Translations under genes and position numbers: made by a program
In this document: positions 7,631 through 14,932 of the stretch, one piece after another
How the letters are laid out: each line of letters starts with the position of its first letter
How positions within the stretch are numbered: the first letter of the stretch is position 1
The notes under the pieces: model-generated
What the model was told of the DNA's origin: nothing
Database searches by the model: none
Seen by the model: only the letters and a program-made list of their open reading frames with translations
Origin: Candidatus Nitrosotalea bavarica
GTDB lineage: Archaea > Thermoproteota > Nitrososphaeria > Nitrososphaerales > Nitrosopumilaceae
DNA length: 64,000 bases
Reading direction: 5' to 3'
Assembly: GCF_900167955.1 (NCBI RefSeq)
Contig: NZ_FUYK01000010.1
Span: forward strand, 1-64,000

Positions 7631-8787
7631 TTCATCATCTCCAATTCTTTTTGTACAATTTCATAATCTGTCTCGTTTAGGTTCATTTCAAGAGATTTAT
7701 TTTTTATACAAAAAAGAAGATATGGTAGATAGAAAGTTGAAAACACACTACGTGAAACGTGCATTTGTTTTGCAAGATTACCAGTTAGTCCCTTTATTGC
7801 TCTGCCATCCCATCTAATTCTATTAAGGGTAGGCCATGGAAGATTAAATTGAGAATACTTTATTGCTGTTCCTTGTTTGTATAATTTCAATAATATGTTA
7901 TCTAGATATCGTAAGAGTCTCCATTCTTGATGCCTCATTATTTTTCCGTATAACATATCAGATTCAGAAAGTATTTCCAACATTTCTTTTAGAATATCTT
8001 TTGGAAGAGTACTTGTAATTACACTTGAATAAAATGCATTAATCTTTTCTCTAGGATCAATTCGTAAGGAATAAAGTATTATTTTTGCCTCCTCAGATGA
8101 TTTAGCATTAAAAAATGAATTTATTGATTCTTCCACGTTAGCAGTTAGGTTAGATTTATCAAGTTGAGGCTCAAATCCCCCAGCCAATACTTGGGCAGAA
8201 TTTAAAATTGATCTAATATCACCACGTGAATCTATAATCATCTTTATCATGCTACCAATTTTTATTGACGCATTTTCTCGCCTTAGAATTTCTTCAAGGT
8301 ATAATCTCATTAACCTTGGAGGAAGAGGTCTAAGTTTTACAGTAGTTACAGCTTTTTTTATAGATTTCATTTTGTCAGATATATCAGAATTTGCTGCAAG
8401 AATTATTGGAACAGTTGGCTCTTTTAGTATGTCAATCAATGCTTCTACTCCACCAAAATCAGATCTTCCATGTATTCCATCCACTTCATCAACGAAGATC
8501 ATAGGCTTTCCAAGTAGATTCCTATTACCAAGAATAGGATTAAGAATTTCTTGAATTTTCTGCTTGTTTCTTACATCACTTGCATTCATGCTGATTAAAT
8601 CATAACCAAATTGTTTTGCACTTAGGATTGCCATAGTAGTTTTTCCAATTCCGGGCGGACCAACTAAAAGAAGAGGTTTTGTTCCCTTGATCCATTTTCC
8701 AAGCCATTTTACAAAAGATTCCTTTGCTTCTTCATTTCCGACCATTTCAAGTAAATTCTTTGGCCTATACTTATCAGACCACATCAT
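7627..8787 (-). CDS. rfcL: Replication factor C large subunit
   Basis: This 386-residue AAA+ clamp-loader subunit loads PCNA onto primer-template junctions together with RfcS. Visible features are the N-terminal WSDKYRPKNLLEMVGN, Walker A GPPGIGKT (43-50), Walker B VDEVDGI (about 99-105), a sensor-1 region (AANSD) and a C-terminal collar. The start may be the first or second Met. It overlaps the downstream zinc protein by 4 nt and follows an unknown 376-residue gene by 6 nt, so all three form an operon. It is not adjacent to rfcS, which lies 24 kb away. Confidence 0.94.
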   Translation of the reverse strand: MMWSDKYRPKNLLEMVGNEEAKESFVKWLGKWIKGTKPLLLVGPPGIGKTTMAILSAKQFGYDLISMNASDVRNKQKIQEILNPILGNRNLLGKPMIFVDEVDGIHGRSDFGGVEALIDILKEPTVPIILAANSDISDKMKSIKKAVTTVKLRPLPPRLMRLYLEEILRRENASIKIGSMIKMIIDSRGDIRSILNSAQVLAGGFEPQLDKSNLTANVEESINSFFNAKSSEEAKIILYSLRIDPREKINAFYSSVITSTLPKDILKEMLEILSESDMLYGKIMRHQEWRLLRYLDNILLKLYKQGTAIKYSQFNLPWPTLNRIRWDGRAIKGLTGNLAKQMHVSRSVFSTFYLPYLLFCIKNKSLEMNLNETDYEIVQKELEMMK

Positions 8788-8793
8788 TTCAAA

Positions 8794-9924
8794 TCACTTT
8801 GGAATTTTGGATTCAAATTCTTTCCATAATTTTTCTTTTGAAAGTTGATTAAACCAATATAGATTGTAATGCTCTACTGTTAAAAAGAGAAACTCAAGAA
8901 AGTCTTTATGTGAGAAACTTTCTGGCAGTAGTTCCAAAGCAAGTCGTGCTTCACTTAGGTAAATGTCACTTTTTTTCATTGTAAAATCAAATCCTTTTTG
9001 AACATCACCTGTAAGAAATGTGTAATACAGAGGCCAGGAAGGAACTTTAACAAATTTGTTCTTAATAGAATCTTCAATTTCATTTCCACATCCAACTGAT
9101 TCTGCAGCTTTTGCCATTCCAAGATAGAAAATTTCTCCAAGTGGAAATCTTGCAAGAGTCATATTTTTTCCTGCAGTTCCCATTACCGCCCTATATTTTT
9201 TGTAGCATTGAATCATCTCTTCTTCAGATATGCTCTTAGGATTCATTTTTAATTTAAAATCAACGTATTGCCCGATTCGTGCATCTTTGAAACCCCTCTC
9301 AAATTCTTCTAAAACTTCTTTACCACCAACAGAAATCTTGTCTCTTGCAAGCTTCAAGATATATGGATTCATCAACTTGTAATCATCTAGAAATTCTACA
9401 TCTTCATCTTTGTCCATTATCCTATCCATTGGTTCACTTAGATCAATTGCGATAATATGACCATCAATGATATCTGTTTTTTTCTTACTATCTTCAACAT
9501 CGCCAAAATATTGAGCTGAAGCATCGTATAATGCACTAAAAACTGGGAATGTCATTTTAACAAAATTAGAATTGAGTATTCTTGAGACTCTATCTAGAAG
9601 AGTCTCATAGTTTTCTAGTCTCTTTTTTACCTCGTCTATTTGTGATTTTTGTAGAATTATCTCTGTAGAGCCAACTTCTTTGGCAAATTTTTCCTGAGTT
9701 TCAAACGGATTAGGATCAGATTTGATCGCATTTAATAGATCTTCAGTAAATCTTTTGGTGAATTTTGGAAATTCGTCCTCTGCCTCCTTTTTGTACTTGT
9801 CAAATAATCGATATCCTTTGCTTTTGAATAATGCCTGCTTGACTATGTCCTTGCCTGGTTTAGTGGATAGAAGAGCCTCTTTACTAAAAATAGAATCATC
9901 TTTACTGCTCACACAATGGCACAA
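8794..9924 (-). CDS. Unknown soluble protein upstream of rfcL
   Basis: The protein has up to 376 residues and is charged, mostly helical, with no signal or membrane segment. The furthest start is TTG at 9924; an in-frame GTG at 9912, giving an N-terminus beginning SSKDDSIFSK, is at least as plausible. A coiled-coil-like stretch lies at about 90-125. A central segment has repeated acidic residues (MDKDEDVEFLDDYK). I recognise no family. It is immediately upstream of rfcL (6 nt), which suggests expression with the clamp loader and perhaps a replication- or repair-linked role; that is inference. Confidence 0.75.
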   Translation of the reverse strand: MCHCVSSKDDSIFSKEALLSTKPGKDIVKQALFKSKGYRLFDKYKKEAEDEFPKFTKRFTEDLLNAIKSDPNPFETQEKFAKEVGSTEIILQKSQIDEVKKRLENYETLLDRVSRILNSNFVKMTFPVFSALYDASAQYFGDVEDSKKKTDIIDGHIIAIDLSEPMDRIMDKDEDVEFLDDYKLMNPYILKLARDKISVGGKEVLEEFERGFKDARIGQYVDFKLKMNPKSISEEEMIQCYKKYRAVMGTAGKNMTLARFPLGEIFYLGMAKAAESVGCGNEIEDSIKNKFVKVPSWPLYYTFLTGDVQKGFDFTMKKSDIYLSEARLALELLPESFSHKDFLEFLFLTVEHYNLYWFNQLSKEKLWKEFESKIPK

Positions 9925-9998
9925 CTTTTTTGCTATTTATGCATTCAGCCTACTTTTTTATTACTTAAAATAAATTAGGACATGGAAAAGAAAAACTT

Positions 9999-10811
9999 GT
10001 GAGAGTTATCGAAATTTTAGAAGAGGCTGCAAAAAGAGTATACAACAATGTAAAGCATCTTGCAGGAACAGAGGAATCTGGTGCGGATCATGGAATGGGA
10101 GCAGGCGGAGACATATCACGACGAATTGACATCGTAGCAGAAAAGACAGTTCTTGATTACCTGCGAGAGATAAATTTTGAGTGTACCGTTTTTGGAGAAG
10201 AGTGTGGCATGATAGAATTATCTCCAAATCCTAAAGGATTTGTAATAATGGATGCCATTGATGGCTCTACTAATGCAGTTAGGGGAATACCCTTCTTTTG
10301 CTGTTCGCTTGCATTTGCACCTGAAGATAATCTGAGTTCTGTGACAGATGGAGTAATTATCGATTTACATAACGGAGATTTGTATTCTGCGTCAAAAGGC
10401 AATGGTGCATACATGAATGGAAAAAAGATTCATGTTCACAAAGACAAACCAATTTACTTTGTTGTTGGGGTTGACATTTCAGGAATTTCGCCAGAGGCCC
10501 TACCTCAATTGGCGCCAATTCTTGCAGCATCAAATCATGTAAGACATTTTGGAGCAGTTGCTCTTGAACTTGCAATATTTGCCCGTGGACTAGTTGATGT
10601 ATTTGTAGATCTTAGAAGGAAATTAAGGATAACAGATGTTGCTGCGGGATATCTCATAGCTTTAGAAGCTGGAGGATATGTGGTTGATGAAAATGGGATG
10701 CCACTTGACTCAAAATTAAGTTATGATAAGAGAATCTCATTCATAGCTGCTGCAAATAAGGAAACACTTGATGATGTAATGAAAAAACTTGGATTATCAC
10801 CTAAGATTTGA
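9999..10811 (+). CDS. Inositol monophosphatase / fructose-1,6-bisphosphatase family enzyme
   Basis: This 270-residue protein is a Mg-dependent, Li-sensitive phosphatase of the IMPase fold. The metal site is formed by GEE (E67, E68) and DAIDGSTN (D85, D88). A C-terminal ITDVAAGYLIALEAGG block carries the third metal-binding Asp. Archaeal members hydrolyse inositol-1-phosphate and often fructose-1,6-bisphosphate, so both roles are possible. The start is GTG at 9999, because the upstream ATG at 9982 reads into a stop after six codons. It is a single gene, divergent from the rfcL operon. Confidence 0.88.
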   Translation: MRVIEILEEAAKRVYNNVKHLAGTEESGADHGMGAGGDISRRIDIVAEKTVLDYLREINFECTVFGEECGMIELSPNPKGFVIMDAIDGSTNAVRGIPFFCCSLAFAPEDNLSSVTDGVIIDLHNGDLYSASKGNGAYMNGKKIHVHKDKPIYFVVGVDISGISPEALPQLAPILAASNHVRHFGAVALELAIFARGLVDVFVDLRRKLRITDVAAGYLIALEAGGYVVDENGMPLDSKLSYDKRISFIAAANKETLDDVMKKLGLSPKI

Positions 10812-10835
10812 GATTTAATTTCTGAGAAAAATTTA

Positions 10836-10945
10836 TGGCGCCCTTGGCGGGATTTGAACACGCGTCGAGGCCGTGACAGGGCCCCATTCTAGACCGGGCT
10901 TTACGAGGATTGGAATTAACCGCATCCCCTCTATACTACAAGGGC
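10836..10945 (-). tRNA. tRNA-Asp (GUC) with non-canonical D-loop intron
   Basis: Acceptor strands 10939-10945 (GCCCTTG) and 10840-10846 (CAAGGGC) pair perfectly, with discriminator G at 10839 and CCA encoded at 10836-10838. The anticodon arm is GGGCC-CTGTCAC-GGCCT with anticodon GTC at 10875-10877. The gene is 107 nt without CCA, about 34 nt too long. The extra block lies at about 10894-10927. Removing it gives a normal D-loop (AGAGG joined to TCTA). Boundaries are uncertain by 1-2 nt because G runs flank both ends. The T-stem (GCGTG/CCCGC) has one T-C mismatch. Confidence 0.88.
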
Positions 10946-11043
10946 GTTAAAATATTGTGGAAGAAAATCTGAGTTTAAAGCTTTCTTTTCTTCAAAAAAT
11001 TTTGTAAAAGACTAAATTATACACAACTATGACGTTTTGCTAT

Positions 11044-11117
11044 GGGTTCGTAGCTCAGCCAGGTAGAGTACCGGACTTTTAATCCGGCTGTCCGGGGTCC
11101 GAATCCCCGCGAACCCG
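11044..11117 (+). tRNA. tRNA-Lys (UUU)
   Basis: A 74-nt cloverleaf. The acceptor GGGTTCG pairs with CGAACCC, and the anticodon arm CCGGA-CTTTTAA-TCCGG has anticodon TTT. The T-arm CGGGG-TCCGAAT-CCCCG is well paired. Discriminator G, CCA not encoded, and no intron seen. Confidence 0.95.
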
Positions 11118-11195
11118 CTTAAAATCAACAAATTAATCCAAGGTATGAAAATGTCAGATTTCTACTTGGAGTGTAACTTCAAAAAGAGAGGTTTT

Positions 11196-11435
11196 CTAAC
11201 TACTTAGATGCAGTTCTGGAAACTCTGCTTGCTTGATTCCCAAATCATTCTGAAGTGTTCTGATCTTCTTTGCATATTCGGACATTCTGGTGTTGTCGCT
11301 CTGAACCTTTGCGATTTTGTATCCTCGCCAGGCTTTTTTGAGTGCACCCCATGTCTGACCTGCAGTGTAGTTAGGGTTTTTTGATTGCGGTTGTACGAAT
11401 TGATACATACTGAGACGTAATGCGCGAAAATTCAT
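11196..11435 (-). CDS. Small basic protein of unknown function
   Basis: The protein has 79 residues and is rich in Lys, Arg and Gln, with conserved-looking aromatic residues (TWGALKKAWRGYK). It has no signal peptide. Met10 (MYQFVQ) is an alternative start. A central helix could bind nucleic acid, but no known fold is recognised. It lies between tRNA-Lys and the left repeat of the 3.3 kb insertion, so it belongs to the host chromosome. Function unknown. Confidence 0.55.
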   Translation of the reverse strand: MNFRALRLSMYQFVQPQSKNPNYTAGQTWGALKKAWRGYKIAKVQSDNTRMSEYAKKIRTLQNDLGIKQAEFPELHLSS

Positions 11436-11544
11436 TATTTGCCCATATGTTAAGTAAAATAAATATAAAAGTCAAATTTCCTACATTAAATTCAAGTAAT
11501 TACAAGTTTTACCTGTAAAAATTTCGATTTTCCTATGTTTCCCA

Positions 11545-11566
11545 CATATTTTAGGCTTTGTTTTTT
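11545..11566. repeat. Left direct repeat (attL-like)
   Basis: 22 bp, core TTTTAGGCTTTG followed by a T run. Identical to 14847-14868. Homology with the right flank resumes after a 2-nt offset (CAAGA on both sides), so the original site may have been slightly longer. Confidence 0.7.
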
Positions 11567-11669
11567 CAAGAGTTGTTTTGAATGGTTGTTGAATCTTGGT
11601 TTGCTGATTAAGCCCAAATTTCACAGAGAAAAAGCTTAATCAATAGTACATTAGTAATTCACAAGAATA

Positions 11670-12611
11670 ATGTTAGAAGCTGTGGATATACTTAGGCAAA
11701 GAATTTTCATAGATCATAGCTATAAAGCTAAAACATTCATCAAAGAAGAATTTACTTTCAGAACATTATTTGATGTTGTAACTAATGTATTCATAGTACA
11801 AGATCACTTCATGCCAAATCTACACATATACGACTCAGATGGTGAGGAGCTACCATTAGTTAGTAATGAACATACGTTTGCATTACTTACAGGTAGAATG
11901 AGAACTGCTGTAGGAACAGAAAGACAGGCAAAAGAGGATTTTTTACAAGAACTTAGAGATAAGAAAAAATTCATTTTATGGATAAGAATCCCCACGAAAA
12001 AAGCATTGACTAAAAATGAATTTAGGATAATAACATTAGAATATGATGCCCCAAAAGAAAAGCAAAAAAGTAATCAAATAACCACCGAATACAAGCGTAA
12101 TGCATTACATTCAGTTTTTTACATAATAAGAAAACCTGAGGATTATGAATTTACTAGAAAACCAAGAATTGCTTGGACTGATAATAAAGATGATTATAAG
12201 ATATTCACTGACTGGGAAATAAAAAAAGATGGAACTACACCAATGTATGTAAATGAAACTTCTGATACATTGTCTATAACAATTAGACCAGATGTGGTAA
12301 AATCTATGGATATTTCTTATTCATTTAGAGCAAACAAACATGTGGTTTTCTTTCCAGTTTTGGCTGCTACAGTTCTTGCTATTGCCACAATACCACTTTA
12401 TTTTTCACATCAATGCGATTGGTTTAATGCATGCGGTTCTACTGTTCCACCCACAATACAGCAATTAATAGATCATAGATTTGATTTTGCCATAGGTATC
12501 ATAGCCGCATCATTTGTGACAGCAGGCTTGATAAGAAATGAAGCAATTAGACATTCCCATAACATTCTATTCATAATCCCTCTAGCATTAGCGTTAATAT
12601 CATTGATTTAA
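11670..12611 (+). CDS. Unknown protein with C-terminal membrane segments (element cargo)
   Basis: The protein has 313 residues. The N-terminal 225 residues look soluble and charged with mixed alpha/beta character. The C-terminus has three hydrophobic segments at about 229-247, 272-290 and 298-313, with cysteines C249 and C255 between the first two. I recognise no family. This layout (soluble domain plus membrane anchor) occurs in effectors and signalling proteins, but no catalytic motif is seen. It begins 103 nt inside the left repeat. In a circular form it would lie directly downstream of the gene that starts at 14567. Confidence 0.7.
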   Translation: MLEAVDILRQRIFIDHSYKAKTFIKEEFTFRTLFDVVTNVFIVQDHFMPNLHIYDSDGEELPLVSNEHTFALLTGRMRTAVGTERQAKEDFLQELRDKKKFILWIRIPTKKALTKNEFRIITLEYDAPKEKQKSNQITTEYKRNALHSVFYIIRKPEDYEFTRKPRIAWTDNKDDYKIFTDWEIKKDGTTPMYVNETSDTLSITIRPDVVKSMDISYSFRANKHVVFFPVLAATVLAIATIPLYFSHQCDWFNACGSTVPPTIQQLIDHRFDFAIGIIAASFVTAGLIRNEAIRHSHNILFIIPLALALISLI

Positions 12612-12704
12612 TTTGTGCCTAAAATGGATACCAAATCCAGTAGACAAAATCAGTTAGCTTTATACTTTCATACGTTTATAACTTAAGTAAGAAGTGATTT
12701 CGTA

Positions 12705-12818
12705 ATGACTCCAAAACCTGAAGAACAGATGATAAAAGAGGCAGAAGCGATTTTTGACTGCCCAAATGACCCTGAAAGCTATATGGTCATTCCAGACGGC
12801 AAAGTCAAATTGAGCTAA
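12705..12818 (+). CDS. Possible 37-residue protein (element cargo)
   Basis: ATG at 12705, stop TAA at 12816-12818. The peptide is acidic (MTPKPEEQMIKEAEAIFDCP and on) with a single Cys. A TATA-like TTTATAACTTAA lies about 25-30 nt upstream, compatible with a leaderless archaeal transcript. The gene is convergent with the transposase, ending 3 nt before its stop. The length is too short for strong support; no family recognised. Confidence 0.4.
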   Translation: MTPKPEEQMIKEAEAIFDCPNDPESYMVIPDGKVKLS

Positions 12819-12821
12819 ATC

Positions 12822-13976
12822 TCAATTTACTTTTTTCATACTAAACTCCAACAAGTCAATCCATTTTGCCCTCTCTTTCATAATCCCTATTTTTTGTGCT
12901 GGACTACGACCATCTAACGCCATGTGAGGCTTTACACAGTTCATGTGAATCCTAAGACCTTCAGGAATCATGGTATCCATTGATTTCCATCCTCTCTGAA
13001 CCTTGATTCTTTCACGCTGTGTTCCATTGCTTCTTTCTAATCTGTTATTGTTGGCGTGTGGCTTGTTTATTCCAGTTCTAGCTTTGTGCCAAACTCCATT
13101 ATCAAATGTTTTTTTAATTGCTGGAACATAACCATCCAAGCCATCTGTGTTTATGGTATTTGGCAAGTGACCATTGGCATTTTTGATTGCTTCTTGAAAT
13201 GCTTGGATTGCACCATTAGTATCTCTGCGTTCTGAAAGCTTTGAAGCTAGAATATAGCGAGATTTGTAATCCATGACATTCCAAAGATAAGCTAGATGAG
13301 TTCCATCTCTTACTTCATTTCCATCTTTCATCTTGACAAAGACTTCATCTGCTGACCATGTTCTTAATGCTGTATCATTTGGCACAAGTGAATTAACATA
13401 CTTGGAAATGATTGGCACGTATGTTTTGATCCAGTTGTAAATTGTTGAATGATCAAGCTCTAAACCAAAATGATCATTTACACTTCTTGCTACTTTTCGA
13501 AGCGAAAGACCAGAGAAATAGAGGTCTAGTGTAAGTGTAACAATCTTTGGATCATATCTTGCCTTCTTTAGCAAGCTTGGTTCTCTGAACTTGTGCTTAC
13601 AATCTTTGCAGTAGAAGATCTGTTTGTCTGCACTTTTACCATAGTGAATAGTTCTGATTGAACTACATCTATCGCATTGGACTGAATCTTCTGCAAAGAC
13701 TTTTGGTTTTGGCTTGTTGTTAAGAAATGTATTAGTTGCAATCCAGAACTTGCAGGCGTAGCCGTGCTTACATGTGTCAATTTTTCTAAAAGTAAAATCT
13801 GCACAGTTACAGACGAATTTATTCTCAACAATTTTTACTGTATAAACACCATTCCCCGTCTGAGAAGGGACAGCAAAACTACCATCCTCATTCTCTCTTA
13901 TTGCTGAGGTTTCGGTTATTGCCATTCCTCTCATCATTCGGGTTTCCGATTGGTTATTTGGGTATTGTACTACCAT
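12822..13976 (-). CDS. DDE transposase with N-terminal SWIM zinc finger
   Basis: The protein has 384 residues. The domains in order are: a SWIM-type zinc finger (VCNCADF...DTCKHG, about 54-72), a zinc ribbon (CDRCSS...FYCKDC, about 100-126), an HTH region, and a DDE catalytic core. The core shows SADEVFVKM (first Asp), NTDGLDGY (second Asp) and NNRLERSNGTQRERIK (Glu), which resembles the IS6/IS240 group. The frame is intact. A TATA box at 14000-14008 puts transcription start at about the ATG. No clear terminal inverted repeats are seen around it, so it may be cargo or the mover of the surrounding 3.3 kb element. Confidence 0.85.
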   Translation of the reverse strand: MVVQYPNNQSETRMMRGMAITETSAIRENEDGSFAVPSQTGNGVYTVKIVENKFVCNCADFTFRKIDTCKHGYACKFWIATNTFLNNKPKPKVFAEDSVQCDRCSSIRTIHYGKSADKQIFYCKDCKHKFREPSLLKKARYDPKIVTLTLDLYFSGLSLRKVARSVNDHFGLELDHSTIYNWIKTYVPIISKYVNSLVPNDTALRTWSADEVFVKMKDGNEVRDGTHLAYLWNVMDYKSRYILASKLSERRDTNGAIQAFQEAIKNANGHLPNTINTDGLDGYVPAIKKTFDNGVWHKARTGINKPHANNNRLERSNGTQRERIKVQRGWKSMDTMIPEGLRIHMNCVKPHMALDGRSPAQKIGIMKERAKWIDLLEFSMKKVN

Positions 13977-14008
13977 ACTACTAGTATTACAACTACTACT
14001 TTATAAAG
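13977..14008. promoter_or_regulatory. Transposase promoter with repeated ACTACTA motifs (possible RHH operator)
   Basis: The minus-strand TATA (CTTTATAAA, 14000-14008) sits about 24-32 nt before the transposase ATG. Between them the plus strand reads ACTACTAGTATTAC then AACTACTACT: spaced copies of ACTACT, one part of a TACTAGTA palindrome. RHH repressors typically bind short repeated sites, and the divergent RHH gene starts 44 nt away, so autoregulation and transposase control are plausible. Confidence 0.4.
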
Positions 14009-14021
14009 ATTATATTACATA

Positions 14022-14030
14022 TTTATATAA
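14022..14030 (+). promoter_or_regulatory. TATA box of the RHH gene
   Basis: TTTATATAA centred 26 nt before the ATG at 14052, the spacing expected for a leaderless archaeal transcript. Confidence 0.5.
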
Positions 14031-14051
14031 TACTTCAAATATTATATTACT

Positions 14052-14204
14052 ATGACAGGTAAAGATCAAGTTAAAAAAGAAACCACATCAATCAAAGTAG
14101 ATCCTAATCTATGGAAGAAAGCTAAGATTAGAGCAGTTGAAACCGATATGGATCTTTCAGACCTAGTTGAAAAAGCATTGAAGGCGTGGTTGAAAGATGA
14201 GTGA
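14052..14204 (+). CDS. Ribbon-helix-helix (CopG/Arc-type) small regulator
   Basis: The protein has 50 residues. A short N-terminal basic arm precedes a beta strand (TSIKVDPNLW) and two helices (KKAKIRAVETD and LSDLVEKALKAWL), the pattern of RHH DNA-binding dimers. It overlaps the next gene by 8 nt (ATGAGTGA), so the pair is translationally coupled. RHH proteins serve as antitoxins or plasmid copy/transposition repressors; here it faces the transposase promoter. It may control the transposase and its own downstream genes. Whether the coupled 127-residue protein is a toxin is unknown. Confidence 0.8.
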   Translation: MTGKDQVKKETTSIKVDPNLWKKAKIRAVETDMDLSDLVEKALKAWLKDE

Positions 14205-14580
14205 AAAAATAATTCCTGATATGTTAATAAAAGGATTGCAGGATGGAATCAAAATTTTTGAGGGGTGGCAACAAAGTGAAAGTGAGTTTGCAAAAAGGCA
14301 AGAAGATAAAAAGAATTATGATTTAGAATATCTCTTCCATTCATTCAAGACTACATGGGGAATGTTTTCATTTTGCTATCAAGTAATGATTTTACAATCT
14401 AATGCAATTAACAATCTTTACGAGTCAATCGATAAACTTCCAGATAAGAAAGAATTTGATGATATAAAATCAGAATTGCATAAACAGAAAGAAAAGGTAA
14501 TTTCTACACTTGAACCATTAAAAGATCTTCTTGATCAGACAAAAGAACAAAGTAAGAGGGGTAATCATGTATACCGATAA
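14197..14580 (+). CDS. Helical protein coupled to RHH regulator (element cargo)
   Basis: The protein has 127 residues, charged and predicted largely helical, with a coiled-coil-like C-terminal half (KKEFDDIKSELHKQKEKV, about 84-101). An aromatic-rich middle segment (WGMFSFCYQVM) might be a buried helix. No known toxin or enzyme motif is visible. It starts inside the RHH stop region and overlaps the next gene (14567) by 14 nt, so three genes form one operon. Function unknown. Confidence 0.65.
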   Translation: MSEKIIPDMLIKGLQDGIKIFEGWQQSESEFAKRQEDKKNYDLEYLFHSFKTTWGMFSFCYQVMILQSNAINNLYESIDKLPDKKEFDDIKSELHKQKEKVISTLEPLKDLLDQTKEQSKRGNHVYR

Positions 14581-14932
14581 GAGTGATTATTTTATCGATT
14601 TAGGGATTAATCAAAAACTGAATTATGCCATACAGGTTAAGAGAATTAACGATGAATTACTGGAACACCTTTCATCCTCGATAATATGGCTTTTGAGATA
14701 TTCTCAATCCAATGGAATAGACCTACCCAACAAGGAACAGATATTTTTGCTTATCAATAGGGCGATAGAAATAGCTAGTAAACTACCTTCAGGAGAACCA
14801 ACCTATTTTCAACAACCGAATAAAACTCCCTCAGACTCGACAGAATCATATTTTAGGCTTTGTTTTTTATCAAGACTTTTAATTTACTTTCAAGGTCCTC
14901 AAATGCAGTCCTTACTTCATTTGTTCTTTTAG
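14567..14932 (+). CDS. Element gene whose C-terminus runs across the right repeat into argH
   Basis: ATG at 14567 is preceded by GAGGGG, a good ribosome binding site; a longer start at 14531 is less likely. The chromosomal reading frame gives 121 residues. From residue 94 on it is encoded by the repeat and then by the antisense strand of argH, so the last 20 or so residues are host-derived. In a circular element the same frame would pass through the repeat and continue to a stop at 11637-11639, giving 124 residues with a different tail (FKSCFEWLLNLGLLIKP and on). The N-terminal 93 residues are helical; no family recognised. Confidence 0.6.
   Translation: MYTDKSDYFIDLGINQKLNYAIQVKRINDELLEHLSSSIIWLLRYSQSNGIDLPNKEQIFLLINRAIEIASKLPSGEPTYFQQPNKTPSDSTESYFRLCFLSRLLIYFQGPQMQSLLHLFF
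14847..14868. repeat. Right direct repeat (attR-like), overlapping argH 3' end
   Basis: Identical 22 bp to 11545-11566. Sixteen bases (14853-14868) are the last codons and stop of argH (minus strand, ending K-N-K-A-stop). Six more extend past the stop. Confidence 0.7.

Larger units (their letters stand above)
11545..14868. mobile_element. Putative 3.3 kb integrated element at the argH 3' end
   Basis: Perfect 22-bp direct repeats (11545-11566 and 14847-14868) bound a block holding only genes of unknown or mobile type: a 313-residue membrane protein, a 37-residue ORF, a SWIM/DDE transposase, an RHH regulator and two small helical proteins. The right repeat overlaps the last 16 nt of argH, leaving argH intact. 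No tyrosine or serine integrase is visible inside, and no terminal inverted repeats adjoin the direct repeats. It therefore looks like a site-specifically integrated, integrase-less (non-autonomous or decayed) element. A transposon with an unusually long target duplication is the alternative. Confidence 0.6.

Noticed and set aside
10894-10927. Perfect bulge-helix-bulge at the tRNA-Asp intron
   Set aside because: Several pairings were tried by hand; none gave the strict 3-4-3 form, so the intron is called from cloverleaf fit only.
11044-11566. tRNA-Lys as attachment site of the 3.3 kb element
   Set aside because: The direct repeats match argH, not the tRNA 3' end, and the tRNA lies 428 nt outside the left repeat.
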